A DNA stretch of 64,000 nucleotides from Candidatus Tokpelaia sp. JSC189 (GCA_003331045.1 QENA01000001.1:1-64000); one strand, 5' to 3'. Positions 46,855 through 54,433 are shown, counted from the stretch's first letter. The notes: a model not told the origin generated them from the sequence alone. Numbers and translations are program-made.

Positions 46855-46990
46855 CCTTTAGCAACCACTTTATGGCTTTCCATAGTAAAGTTATGCCTAT
46901 AATCAGCCAGACCCAACCCAAAAGCCAACAATAAATCCCTCCGGTTATTATATTCCGTATAAAGACATTTTTTGAAAAATCAAACGTCAA
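46826..46990 (-). CDS. Small single-pass membrane protein, prophage (candidate)
   Basis: An open minus-strand frame of about 54 residues has one strongly hydrophobic, Trp-rich segment (GGIYCWLLGWVWLIIGITLL) and then a basic tail (KWLLKDDKPKRQEN). It has no ATG; TTG 46990 is the likeliest start, and GGAGGG lies inside the frame, so the start is uncertain. Size and shape would fit a small holin-like or membrane-anchored phage protein, but no family signature supports that. It overlaps the following 55-residue frame. Confidence 0.3.
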   Translation of the reverse strand: MTFDFSKNVFIRNIITGGIYCWLLGWVWLIIGITLLWKAIKWLLKDDKPKRQEN

Positions 46991-47055
46991 CAAATTATCA
47001 ATACTTAATTTCTATGCTATACACTTGACAAATCGACGGTCTGGGGCAATCCTGT

Positions 47056-47661
47056 TTAACGGTGCTGAACACACCAACCAACAGCGGAGTCGCGAAGGTT
47101 AGCGCGACTGGAACGGTCTCCAAGCGCAAAGTCGATGGGACGGGCAGTGCCGCTGATACCATTGATGCCCTGATTGGATGGTGACCACCAGAAGCCTTTT
47201 CCATAATCGGTCTTGGCAATCATACCAGCAATTGCAGCGCTCGATGGCTCGTTAAGAATGTTCAGATCGCGAGCGACTTTAACAAACGGGTCTGTCATAA
47301 ACAGACGCTTTGAACCAAAATCACCGGCATACTGATTGACCATCTTTGTTAACGCCGCCAAGAACACGCGACATCTGTTCATCGCTATTGCCCTTTTCAA
47401 CACGACAGCAACAACAACAGCACCAATCTGGTCAAGAGCATTTGGCAATCTTCCTTTCCGCTGTCCGGTTGTATCAAGTTTTGATGCCTTTAACCGTGAA
47501 CCAGCTATAAGAACCGGTTTATTAAGCGGAAACTCGACCTCGTTTGCATCTGGCGCAGTGCCAATAATACCGATAATCGCAGAATTGACTGTTCGGATAG
47601 GGCGTGTGCCGTCATTGATCTCGATGACTTCTACACCATGCAGAAAATCCGTAGCTGCCAT
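47056..47661 (-). pseudogene. Contractile phage tail sheath protein, truncated
   Basis: The first part, MAATDFLHGVEVIEINDGTR, followed by PIRTVNSAIIGIIGTAPDA, is the classic start of Mu/P2-type tail sheath proteins. Later KMVNQYAGDFGSKRLFMTDP and WWSPSNQGINGISGTARPID are also sheath motifs. At 201 codons it is about half the family length. The middle is missing after LDQIGAVVVAVVLKR, and the end runs into a frameshifted tail (RSSRANLRDSAVG) instead of the tube-binding C-terminal domain. It indicates that the former phage was a myovirus. No tube, baseplate or capsid gene was found nearby. Confidence 0.85.
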
Positions 47662-47833
47662 TTTGTCGCCTTTTCATACAGAGTTGATAAAATGTAGACT
47701 ATGTTAATAGTAAAGGCATTGAACGACAGTTCTCAAAACCGATTTTAATTGCGATAGTGCGGTAATTACTTTAATTTAGATGGCAACACCGATCGCACGT
47801 GAATCATCGTCAATGCTGATGACGTCTACTCTG

Positions 47834-48198
47834 TTAATTTAACGTTGATGCCCAAATCCATAGATCATCGTCAGCACAGGAATAACCTTCATTGATATTC
47901 AATTCATGCGATTGCTTGCCAGTTTCGGGGTCAACGTCCTCAACCTTGATACCGGCTTCACGTAGCCATACAATCATGCGGGTTTCTTCAACATGGCCGG
48001 TGTCAAACAGGCGCAGCATTCGACCATCAAATTCTTGCGGCGGGCAAGCCCATCGGAATCGATACCATAGATGACGTTCACATGGGTGGCCGATTGTTGA
48101 ACCACCGATTGAAGCTGAAGAATATCCGCTTGATTTATTTTGACGGCACGGTCAATGGCCTCGATCGTTTGATTCTTCATCTGAGGCAAAGCAACCAT
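47834..48198 (-). pseudogene. YqaJ-like phage exonuclease relic, frameshifted
   Basis: Two overlapping minus-strand frames join at about 48010-48020: the first (48198 down) gives QTIEAIDRAVKINQADILQL ... GLARRKNLMVE. The second continues MLRLFDTGHVEETRMIVWLR, EAGIKVEDVDPETGKQ. The RMLRLFDTGH...E.R....L...G..V...DP.TG.Q pattern is typical of phage-associated PDDEXK/YqaJ-type exonucleases of alphaproteobacterial prophages. Only the N-terminal third survives, ending ADDDLWIWASTLN. Its neighbours (AAA_24 ATPase, RusA) fit a recombination module. The family call is by pattern only. Confidence 0.45.
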
Positions 48199-48200
48199 TG

Positions 48201-48501
48201 CTATACCCCCATCGCGCGTCGTTCTATGCGGATAGAAATAATGGTGGTTTTTGGCTTCCGATATTTTTCAATATCTATGCCGTCATTTTCCATTGCCTTT
48301 GTATCAATGCCGCCGCTTCGACTGCTTGTAATTTGCGTTGCGATAAATTCATCGCCGCCGACGCTGTCCCTGTCACCCATGAGGGTTGTAACTTCTTGCT
48401 TGAGTGTTTCTTCTTTTTTCTGATAAGCTTTGATGAATTCACGAACTTTCTGCCAATTGGTCGACAGGATGCCTATTGCTAGGCGTAGCTTTATCGTTCA
48501 T
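48201..48501 (-). pseudogene. Prophage early-region protein, frameshifted
   Basis: ATG 48501, overlapping the HNH gene stop as ATGA and preceded by GGGAGG, starts MNDKATP. After one frameshift in the first 20 codons the reading continues as LAIGILSTNWQKVREFIKAY, QKKEETLKQEVTTLMGDRDS, GGDEFIATQITSS and IISIRIERRAMGV to a TAG at 48201. The helical N-terminal half and following strands resemble small accessory proteins found beside recombination genes in alphaproteobacterial prophages. No specific function can be given. Confidence 0.45.
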
Positions 48502-49017
48502 GACGCCCTCCCATATTCACCGAAAGCTTTAACAGCAGCGGTTGCATAGGCGTTTGAAGCTTCTTTTAGTGTTGCAAATAGTCCAAGGTGTTTTTGGTGT
48601 CGCGTTGACTGTGATATAGGCTTTATATTTTTTTCTTGCCTTGTCGAACATGACGCCTTTAACGCCAATTGTAGAATTGACAAATGTAGTTCTGTTGGCT
48701 GAATTTTGTTGCGTTGTACAAAGCCGCAAATTGGTAATCATATTGTTCGCTTTACTGAGATCAATGTGATCTATCATTTTGTTTGGAAACTCACCTTTGC
48801 AGATTGCCCAAACGAGTATGTGTTCTCGGATTCTTTTTCCTTAAACCCCAATAATACGGTAACCAAAAGCACCTAGTTTTCCTGCACGTGTTCCAATTTT
48901 GACTCTATTAGATGGGGATATTTTCCAAATCAGTATTCCATTTGAAGGATCATACCCTAAAGCATTCCGCACTTTATCAATGCTTATGCCCTTGTAAAGA
49001 CGCGTGTTACCTGTCAT
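48498..49017 (-). pseudogene. HNH endonuclease with AP2 domain, interrupted
   Basis: From ATG 49017 (AAAGGA upstream) the frame reads KGISIDKVRNALGYDPSNGI and LIWKISPSNRVKIGTRAGKL, then TAA at 48841-48843. The same frame continues with the HNH core HILVWAICKGEFPNKMIDHI and DLSKANNMITNLRLCTTQQN, and the AP2-like part GVKGVMFDKARKKYKAYI. A frameshift near 48590-48600 moves to HQKHLGLFATLKEASNAYAT and the stop at 48498. This is the common phage homing-type HNH/AP2 protein, about 170 residues. One stop and one frameshift inactivate it. It is coupled (ATGA) to the next relic. Confidence 0.85.
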
Positions 49018-49095
49018 TGCTGATGTCCTTTCGAGCAATGTTAAAATTGTTTTGATAAGGGGAAGGACGGGTGACCTTGTTTGGTTGGTATCCCC

Positions 49096-49400
49096 TTAGA
49101 TCACCCGTCCGCGATCACTTTTTCCAAGGAGCGGACTTTTTACCCGCTGCGCGTATACATAACCTTTGCCATAGCCGAAGTCTTCAATATTCGCCTTTGC
49201 GGTGCCCTTGTCATCGCCACGCGCACAAGTCTCGTTAAAGACCAGATTTTGCAATTCAGTGATACTGTCGATGACCACTGTTTTGTAGATATGATCTACA
49301 CTGTAAAGCGCGGCGAGGGCATCCATTAATTGCTGGAAAGAATCGATCTTGCCGAACGATGTCAATTCAAGATCGCCGGGTGTGCCGTCCTCGATCTGCT
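49096..49400 (-). pseudogene. AAA_24 / Sak4-like phage recombination ATPase fragment
   Basis: The stretch EDGTPGDLELTSFGKIDSFQ, QLMDALAALYSVDHIYKTVV, IDSITELQNLVFNETCARGD and KANIEDFGYGKGYV matches the middle of AAA_24 RecA-like ATPases (Sak4 type), including the Walker B-like KTVVIDS. The Walker A half is missing because the reading frame is fused upstream to the end of RusA. The C-terminal part is lost after GYVYAQ. It was probably a single-strand annealing partner ATPase in a phage recombination module. Confidence 0.7.
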
Positions 49401-49688
49401 TCAATAGTTCCTGCGGTAACAATTGCATCCAGAAATGCTTTCAGGCGGGTTGTCTATGTCTGCCCACTCCGACATGCACTCAACACCAATAAGCATCAAG
49501 ACGTTGCCCTTTACAGGCTTTACATTTTGGTTGCGAATTGAGGCCAGACCCATCATAATAAAATCCTTGTATTTGGTAGTCCTGATCCTCCCAATGCTTT
49601 TTCGGTTACTGAAAAGCGCATTGGTGCTTGGTGGGGTCGGCATAGTGAAGTTGGCGATAGACATAATAGACTGTATTTCATCTTCCAT
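49390..49688 (-). pseudogene. rusA: RusA-type Holliday-junction resolvase relic
   Basis: The frame starts MSIANFTMPTPPSTNALFSN, continues RKSIGRIRTTKYKDFIMMGL and reaches EWADIDN, the acidic metal-binding motif of RusA (DIDN). One base then disturbs the frame: the alternative frame continues RLKAFLDAIVTAGTIEADRG, exactly the next conserved RusA block. Shortly afterwards the sequence merges with the AAA_24 fragment, so a deletion has fused the two genes and removed the RusA end. RusA resolves Holliday junctions during phage recombination. Confidence 0.75.
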
Positions 49689-49689
49689 T

Positions 49690-49823
49690 TCACATGCCTT
49701 TCATTTTTGGGAATTTTGTCTCAGAGATAACTTTGCGAAGTTCATCAATGCCACGCGTGATGTGATAGCCAATGCCCTATCTTCCATTGAGCGGCAACCG
49801 ACATTAATTGGCTGCTTGTCCAT
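49690..49823 (-). pseudogene. Small prophage ORF, probably frameshifted
   Basis: ATG 49823 gives MDKQPINVGCRSMEDRALAI followed by TSR. In frame it stops at 49701; with one frameshift it continues GIDELRKVISETKFPKMKGM to a TGA at 49690, next to the rusA start. The joined product (about 43 residues) has a coherent composition. It is the first minus-strand gene opposite the CI-like repressor, the position of a Cro-like or early leader gene, but it shows no HTH and its function is unknown. Confidence 0.35.
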
Positions 49824-49902
49824 AGTTATATATCTACAAAATGTTAACTGTTAATTCAAGTATCAATTAACAAAAAATCAATAATTTTAAACTTATTTAT
49901 TT

Positions 49903-49952
49903 TTAACGCGTTAAATATATTGAAAAATATTATTTATTGAAGTACGCGTTAA
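49903..49952. promoter_or_regulatory. Candidate operators between repressor and early genes
   Basis: TTAACGCGTTAA (49903-49914) is a perfect 12-bp palindrome. A second ACGCGT-centred copy, AGTACGCGTTAAC (49941-49953), lies 38 bases further and ends about 17 bases before the repressor ATG. Spacing and position suit two binding sites for the divergently transcribed CI-like repressor. Confidence 0.55.
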
Positions 49953-49969
49953 CAAAATGAGAGCAAGTT

Positions 49970-50620
49970 ATGGGTGATTTTAAAAATAAAGTAGACATCA
50001 AATGGGTTCGACGCAAGATGACTGAGGCCGGTATCTCATCAAATGCGGAACTTGGTCGACGGAGCGGTATACAAAAACGGGCATTGATAACATATATCCT
50101 GCAAGGAAAGCGCAACATTCAGGAAGACAACCTGATCAAAATGGCTAAAGTATTGAAAGTAAGCCCGCGTGAATTGTCTGAAAAGATTGGCGGCAAGCTA
50201 TATGAGTTTATTCAGGAACTGGATGGTATGGGAAAAGATCATAGGCTTGTTATCAGAGGAACAATTGACGATCGCTTTTCGGTTGTGTTTTTCCCCGATA
50301 ATTATGACTACAAAGATGTACAGGTGGATATCAAGCCCGGTGCTGGCGCATATGCACTTCAATATAACACAGAAAATACACCAGCAGCCATGTTTGACGG
50401 CTCGGTTGCTGTCATTCTCGAAAAGCGTGAGATTGATCCACCATCTATGCTTTTGCGCAATAATGTTGTCTGGTTGTCCGATGGGCGAGTTTTGTTGCGA
50501 CGCGTCAAAGAAGGGCAGTTGCCGGATCGCTATACGCTCGATGGTGCAAATGTACCACCCATCTATGATGTTGAACTTCTAGCCTTCGCACCCGTGCAGG
50601 CGCTTCTCATCGCACCATAA
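49970..50620 (+). CDS. CI-like prophage repressor (XRE HTH + S24-like C-terminal domain)
   Basis: The 216-residue product has an N-terminal XRE-type HTH (ISSNAELGRRSGIQKRALIT, YILQGKRNIQEDNLIKMAKV, about residues 20-65). Its C-terminal domain has the strand order of LexA/CI-type S24 proteins: FDGSVAVILEKREI, NNVVWLSDGRVLLRRVKEG and VELLAFAPVQALLIAP. The position where S24 peptidases have the nucleophilic Ser of a SM-P motif reads NTPAAMFDG, and no clear Lys partner is seen, so self-cleavage may be lost or never present. It is transcribed away from the early-gene relics, with palindromic candidate operators just upstream. The frame is intact. Confidence 0.8.
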   Translation: MGDFKNKVDIKWVRRKMTEAGISSNAELGRRSGIQKRALITYILQGKRNIQEDNLIKMAKVLKVSPRELSEKIGGKLYEFIQELDGMGKDHRLVIRGTIDDRFSVVFFPDNYDYKDVQVDIKPGAGAYALQYNTENTPAAMFDGSVAVILEKREIDPPSMLLRNNVVWLSDGRVLLRRVKEGQLPDRYTLDGANVPPIYDVELLAFAPVQALLIAP

Positions 50621-50743
50621 TTTGAAAAATTGAAATTTAATTCTTTATTGCTATTGTCAATATGGTAAACAAAATGTAGACATTGTGTGTGAGCAACATT
50701 CTATGCAAACTTGACCGGTTTAAATTCTGGATTGGTACTTAAA

Positions 50744-50992
50744 ATGAATGGCAAGATGGATAAACCTGATCAGGAAATAACTCTAAATGATGTGTCCCGA
50801 ACCGTTACCAGCCTAATAGATAAACATATACAAGGCACAATGTGTAGAGTTGATTTTGAATTAAGATCAGGGGTGTCGATCAGGTCAATCTATAAATGGC
50901 GTAATGGAACACATGATCCCAAAATGTCTTACTTTATCGCGTTTGCAAATACTCTTGGTTATGACGTAATTATGCGTCGAAAGAAAAGATAA
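50744..50992 (+). CDS. Small XRE-like helix-turn-helix protein
   Basis: The 82-residue product starts MNGKMDKPDQEITLNDVSRT and has a compact HTH from about residue 30 (MCRVDFELRSGVSIRSIYKW, RNGTHDPKMSYFIAFANTLG), ending in the basic VIMRRKKR. The RSIYKWRNGTHDPKMSYF segment is a typical XRE recognition helix plus the following helix. It follows the CI-like repressor in the same direction and may be a second phage or toxin-antitoxin-type regulator; no toxin gene lies beside it. ATG 50744 is preferred to an in-frame upstream start at 50711. The ribosome binding site is weak. Confidence 0.65.
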   Translation: MNGKMDKPDQEITLNDVSRTVTSLIDKHIQGTMCRVDFELRSGVSIRSIYKWRNGTHDPKMSYFIAFANTLGYDVIMRRKKR

Positions 50993-51004
50993 AATGAGGT
51001 TTTT

Positions 51005-51204
51005 ATGATCACCGTCAGTGCAACGCTACGTATCGCGCACTTGACAATAAGGGGATTCCTTATTCCATTGTCGATATTTTGCAGGATCAGGAAGCCTATT
51101 CCTATATCCAGCAGCTCGGTTACCATCAGATACCGGTTATTGTGTCCGATGAAGATCATTGGTCGGGTTTCCAGCCTCATAAAATCAAGGCCATTAAAAA
51201 ATAG
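51005..51204 (+). pseudogene. Second nrdH with internal deletion removing the first redox Cys
   Basis: After GAGG at 50996-50999 and ATG 51005 the DNA reads MITV and then jumps into QCNATYRALDNKGIPYSIVD, ILQDQEAYSYIQQLGYHQIP, VIVSDEDHWSGFQPHKIK to a TAG at 51202-51204. This is NrdH-type glutaredoxin, but about 20 bases are missing between ATGATCACCGT and CAGTGCAACGC, which removes the YxKPxCV part, including the first Cys of CVQC, and shifts the frame. It is distinct from the intact nrdH at 35.8 kb, so it is not a recent duplication. No nrdIEF follows; its neighbours are phage relics. Confidence 0.85.
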
Positions 51205-51342
51205 TGGCTTGCCCTGTTAATTAAGGGCACGGGGATTTGTCGGCAAACTTCACCTCGCCCGATGCACCAAAGCATAACCGCAGCCGCTTTTTACCACTCG
51301 ACATGATGAATCGGCTAATATGCTATGATTGAGTAAAAAATT

Positions 51343-51520
51343 ATGAAAGAAGTTATGACGGAGACATCACCAGCGCCCTATATTGGTGGAAAACGCACTC
51401 TCTCTAAAATTCTCATCGAACGAATCAACCAAACAAACCACAAAGGCTATGCAGAGCCTTTAGCCGGTATGGGTAGCATCTTCCGGAGTGGTTATAGAAA
51501 ATCTACCGTGGCAGAATATG
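51343..51520 (+). pseudogene. DNA adenine methylase (D12 class) N-terminal fragment
   Basis: The frame gives MTETSPAPYIGGKRTLSKIL, ERINQTNHKGYAEPLAGMGS and IFRSGYRKS. PYIGGKRxL and the YAEPLAGMGS block correspond to SAM-binding motif I of Dam-type N6-adenine methyltransferases, commonly PYxGGKxxL and EPFAGxG. About 60 of some 260 residues remain. After that the strand is occupied by the end of an oppositely oriented Rha fragment, so a deletion joined the two genes tail to tail. Non-functional. Confidence 0.8.
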
Positions 51521-51711
51521 ATAGAGCGCTTGGGAAGAAGGTATTCAGGCCGCTTCTGTCCCTTCTTATCGGTATATTCAACCGGCTGAATTCTCAGCCC
51601 GTTGTCTAACTCCTTGAGCATATTGCGAATGTCTGCCATGACATTCTTATGCTGCTTATCCATCAAGTCTGCAATTTCCCGACTGGACATAGTAAGTGGA
51701 TAGCTCCCCAC
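51521..51711 (-). pseudogene. Phage regulatory protein Rha, N-terminal fragment
   Basis: The minus-strand frame gives YPLTMSSREIADLMDKQHKN, VMADIRNMLKELDNGLRIQP and YTDKKGQKRPEYLLPK. This is the N-terminal domain of Rha-family phage regulators (SSREIAEL..K.H..V..DI..ML). The rest of the gene, from the expected catalytic-like or DNA-binding C-terminal half, is missing at the junction with the Dam fragment around 51520. Rha proteins act in lysogeny control and block phage growth in some hosts; here only the fragment remains. Confidence 0.8.
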
Positions 51712-51935
51712 TTTTTTAGAGCTTGTTCATTCTTCTTTTGCCCCGAATTCAGCCTTTGGCTCGACGTCCACTTCCGCCTGGTCGATTGGACCTATTCTAT
51801 AGCATCCAAAAACAATAAGGCCGTAAAAGAGGTCATTATCACAGGGCTGTGTCCGTCTCTGATTAATTGATTGCCAAGATCATTCTGCTATCAAGCGGTA
51901 GAAAGGAAATCCATGTTCTACCACTTTTTATTACA
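51712..51935. other. Unassigned prophage DNA between Rha and nuclease relics
   Basis: About 220 bases with no supportable frame. Composition is like the surrounding prophage remains. Confidence 0.4.
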
Positions 51936-52325
51936 ATGGCCGCGCTAATAATTGCGACATCAGTTGCTGCAGAAACAATTCAAGGACGCGCCACTGTAGT
52001 GGATGGCGACACGTTAGATATATAAGGGCAGCGTGTCCGAATATGAGGCATTGATGCGCCAGAGAGCCGTCAGACTTGCAAAGACGGACAGGACAAAGAA
52101 TATATAGATGCGGCAAAAGTCTGCCCTTTCTCTTTCTGATTGGCTGGATAGATCGTAGCCTATTCGGTATGAATCCCTCTATCAAAGACCGTTACAAGCG
52201 GTTTGTTGCTATCTGTTTTTGTACATCAGGAGATGATATCGGAGCGTGAATGGTTCAGAATGGTAATGCACTCGATTGGCCACGCTACTCAAAAGGCAAA
52301 TATTATGCTGACCAACATAAAAATC
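51936..52325 (+). pseudogene. Staphylococcal-nuclease (SNase/thermonuclease) family gene, disrupted
   Basis: From ATG 51936 the frame gives a signal peptide-like MAALIIATSVAAET, then GRATVVDGDTLDI, TAA, GQRVRI, TGA, GIDAPESRQTCKDGQDKEYI. These are the SNase strands with the DGDT and G(I)DAPE motifs that hold calcium-binding and catalytic residues. The middle is degraded. From about 52251 another frame gives the C-terminal motif NGNALDWPRYSKGKYYADQH (normally NG.A....YS..Y...). Two in-frame stops and at least one frameshift destroy it. It was probably a secreted nuclease carried as a lysogenic cargo gene next to tRNA-Arg. Confidence 0.85.
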
Positions 52326-52569
52326 TATTAAAAATAAGGTTGGTGTTTGGCAGGGGCAATTCACGGTGCCGTGAGAATGGCGCAAAAATAAAAATAAGAA
52401 AAAATAGTTTGTCTTTATTAAATGTTCCGTTTTTGATAGACAAATCGATTTGAGATGAATCATTTAATCACAAGATTTTTTCAAACAAAAAAAATGTTGT
52501 CCCCGACAATAAATACCTATCAAACGATAAAACTACCAACTTTTAACTATTTGTTATTTAAGAGAAAAA

Positions 52570-52646
52570 TGGCGCACCCGAAGAGATTCGAACTCCTGAC
52601 CCCCAGATTCGTAGTCTGGTACTCTATCCAGCTGAGCTACGGGTGC
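52570..52646 (-). tRNA. tRNA-Arg (ACG)
   Basis: A 77-nt minus-strand cloverleaf with encoded CCA: acceptor GCACCCG/CGGGTGC, D arm AGCTCAGCTGGATAGAGT, anticodon ACG in CTACGAA and T arm with GTTCGAATC. The A34 would be edited to inosine to read CGU/CGC/CGA. Its 3' end faces the decayed prophage, a classic orientation for a phage attachment site, but no second copy of the 3' end was found. Confidence 0.97.
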
Positions 52647-53212
52647 ACTGAACAGCCGATATAGCAACTCACTATCCGTTTCGTAAGCGCTTCAATGAAT
52701 AATTGCAAGCGTCTAATTTAAAAAAATAATTTTTTCTCTATCTAATATTTATTATTAATCCATATTGTTTTCTAATGAAGGATTAGGGATGAAGGTTATT
52801 TCTTGTAAGGAGTGCATGCGGGTTTATTTCTAGCTGCCTGTAGAGTTTAGTGCGTATTTTGAGGGGACTATGGTAGGGATCGCCTTTCATACAGCGTGCG
52901 CTGGTTACCTTCGGGCAGCAAAGAGTGCAGGCATCGCCTTAAGCCCGGTTCTCTTGTTGAAAACTCATCTGCCTTGGTGGCCAGAACCAGACGCATTGTC
53001 CAGGCCAGACCATGACATCGGTGTCCTTGCCCCATCTTTCATAAAAACTCAACACAATAGGCATAAACCACACACATTTAAATTTTATACTGTAACTGGT
53101 ATTTTTATAAAGAATTGTAAATAACTGGTGATTTATTTTAAATAAATAGGTTAAGCTAATTCTCGTATTCAGGTGTTAATATTGTTCAAGCAAAAAAAAA
53201 TTCGTATTAAAA
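52647..53212. other. Gene-free stretch between tRNA-Arg and amidase gene
   Basis: About 565 bases. An open plus-strand piece at 52870-53124 has no recognisable family. The position just upstream of the amidase often holds rne (RNase E) in relatives, but no trace of it was seen. It contains the promoters of tRNA-Arg (minus) and the amidase (plus), not resolved. Confidence 0.45.
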
Positions 53213-54433
53213 ATGCTATTCTTCCGTTTTAGATCCTTTTTCTTGGCGGTTTTTTTGTCGATATTGCTGGTCTTGAGTTATTTTTCTCATCCCATCCATG
53301 CAGAATCACAAATTTCACGGCTTGTCAGCTTGCATACGTCCGGTGATATAAAACGTGTCAGAATTACTGCTGTTTTTAATGGTAGGTCCAATTACGATAT
53401 TATGTTGCTTGCCAGACCGGCAAGGCTTGTTATTAACCTGCCGGAGACCGAATTTCTGATTCAGAAGGACGACATCAAGGTTGCTGGTTTCCTGAAAAAT
53501 GTACGCTATGGCATGATCAACTATGAGCGTTCTCGCATTATTTTTGAGGCCAGTTCTTCTTTTCATCTGGAAAATGTGGTTACTGAATCCTTGGAAAATG
53601 AAATCTGGCGGTTGGTTATTGATCTTGTCATCTCTTCTGATCAGGAATTTGAACGTTTAATTAAAGCCCAGAGAATGCAAAAAATTCCGGAAGATAAAAG
53701 CAAGAGTAGCATTCAGGGCGAACAGACTCGCAACTGGCTGTTCACTGTTGTAATTGATGCCGGTCATGGCGCTTTTGACAATGGTGCAACAGGTGTTAGC
53801 GGCGTTCTTGAAAAAGAAGTAACGCTTGCCTTTGCAAAGACATTAAAAGATTTTTTACAAAAAGAACCAGGGATAAATGCGTATCTGACACGAGAAAATG
53901 ATATATTCCTACGTCTTAATGAGCGGATGAACATAGCCCGTAGTTATGGGGCAGATCTTTTCATTTCTATTCATGCAGACCATATTGATCTGTCTGATAT
54001 AAGAGGAGCCACAGTCTATACAATATCGGATAGGGCATCGGATACTTTGGCAAAATCATTGGCAGATCATGAAAACAAAGCTGATATTCTGGACGGTTTT
54101 CCGCTCGATGAACCATCAGAAATTGCCAATATCCTCATTGATCTGACCCGAAAGGAAGTGCAGGCATTTTCTATTGATTTTGCAGAAAAAGTGATTTCTT
54201 CCTTACAGGAAGATCAAATCAGCTTGATCAGAAATCCCCATCGCTATGCAGGTTTTCAGGTTTTGCGGGCTCCGGATATTCCGTCTGTTCTGATTGAACT
54301 AGGCTATCTTTCCAACTCTGAAGATGAGAAATTGATTTCAGATCCACTTTGGAGGGAAAAAATGGCAAAACTGATTGCTAGGTCGGTGCGTAATTATGTA
54401 AATTCACATAGGCGTCAGATTGCAAAACCGTAA
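53213..54433 (+). CDS. N-acetylmuramoyl-L-alanine amidase (AmiC type)
   Basis: This periplasmic Zn amidase cleaves the stem peptide from MurNAc to split daughter-cell murein. The 406-residue product has a signal peptide (FLAVFLSILLVLSYFSHPIHAES), an AMIN domain at about 30-150 (septal targeting) and an Amidase_3 domain from about 178. The Zn ligands are H185 in VIDAGHG, E200 in LEKEVTL and H254 in SIHADH; the catalytic Glu is near 361 in VLIELGYLSN. A helix between the last ligands (residues about 290-330) may be the autoinhibitory one. It is directly upstream of mrcA, the conserved amiC-mrcA order of Hyphomicrobiales. Confidence 0.95.
   Translation: MLFFRFRSFFLAVFLSILLVLSYFSHPIHAESQISRLVSLHTSGDIKRVRITAVFNGRSNYDIMLLARPARLVINLPETEFLIQKDDIKVAGFLKNVRYGMINYERSRIIFEASSSFHLENVVTESLENEIWRLVIDLVISSDQEFERLIKAQRMQKIPEDKSKSSIQGEQTRNWLFTVVIDAGHGAFDNGATGVSGVLEKEVTLAFAKTLKDFLQKEPGINAYLTRENDIFLRLNERMNIARSYGADLFISIHADHIDLSDIRGATVYTISDRASDTLAKSLADHENKADILDGFPLDEPSEIANILIDLTRKEVQAFSIDFAEKVISSLQEDQISLIRNPHRYAGFQVLRAPDIPSVLIELGYLSNSEDEKLISDPLWREKMAKLIARSVRNYVNSHRRQIAKP

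Noticed and set aside
48082..48482. Two plus-strand open frames
   Set aside because: They oppose the minus-strand prophage relics (exonuclease and NWQKVREF gene), whose translations are protein-like; the plus frames are not.
46177..49017. Reassignment of TAA as a sense codon
   Set aside because: TAA ends intact core genes here (for example pntAA and pntAB), so the internal TAA codons in prophage genes are best read as lesions.
52570..52646. tRNA-Arg 3' end as proven attachment site
   Set aside because: Orientation fits, but no duplicate of its 3' segment was found near the integrase; the same holds for tRNA-Gln at 43279.
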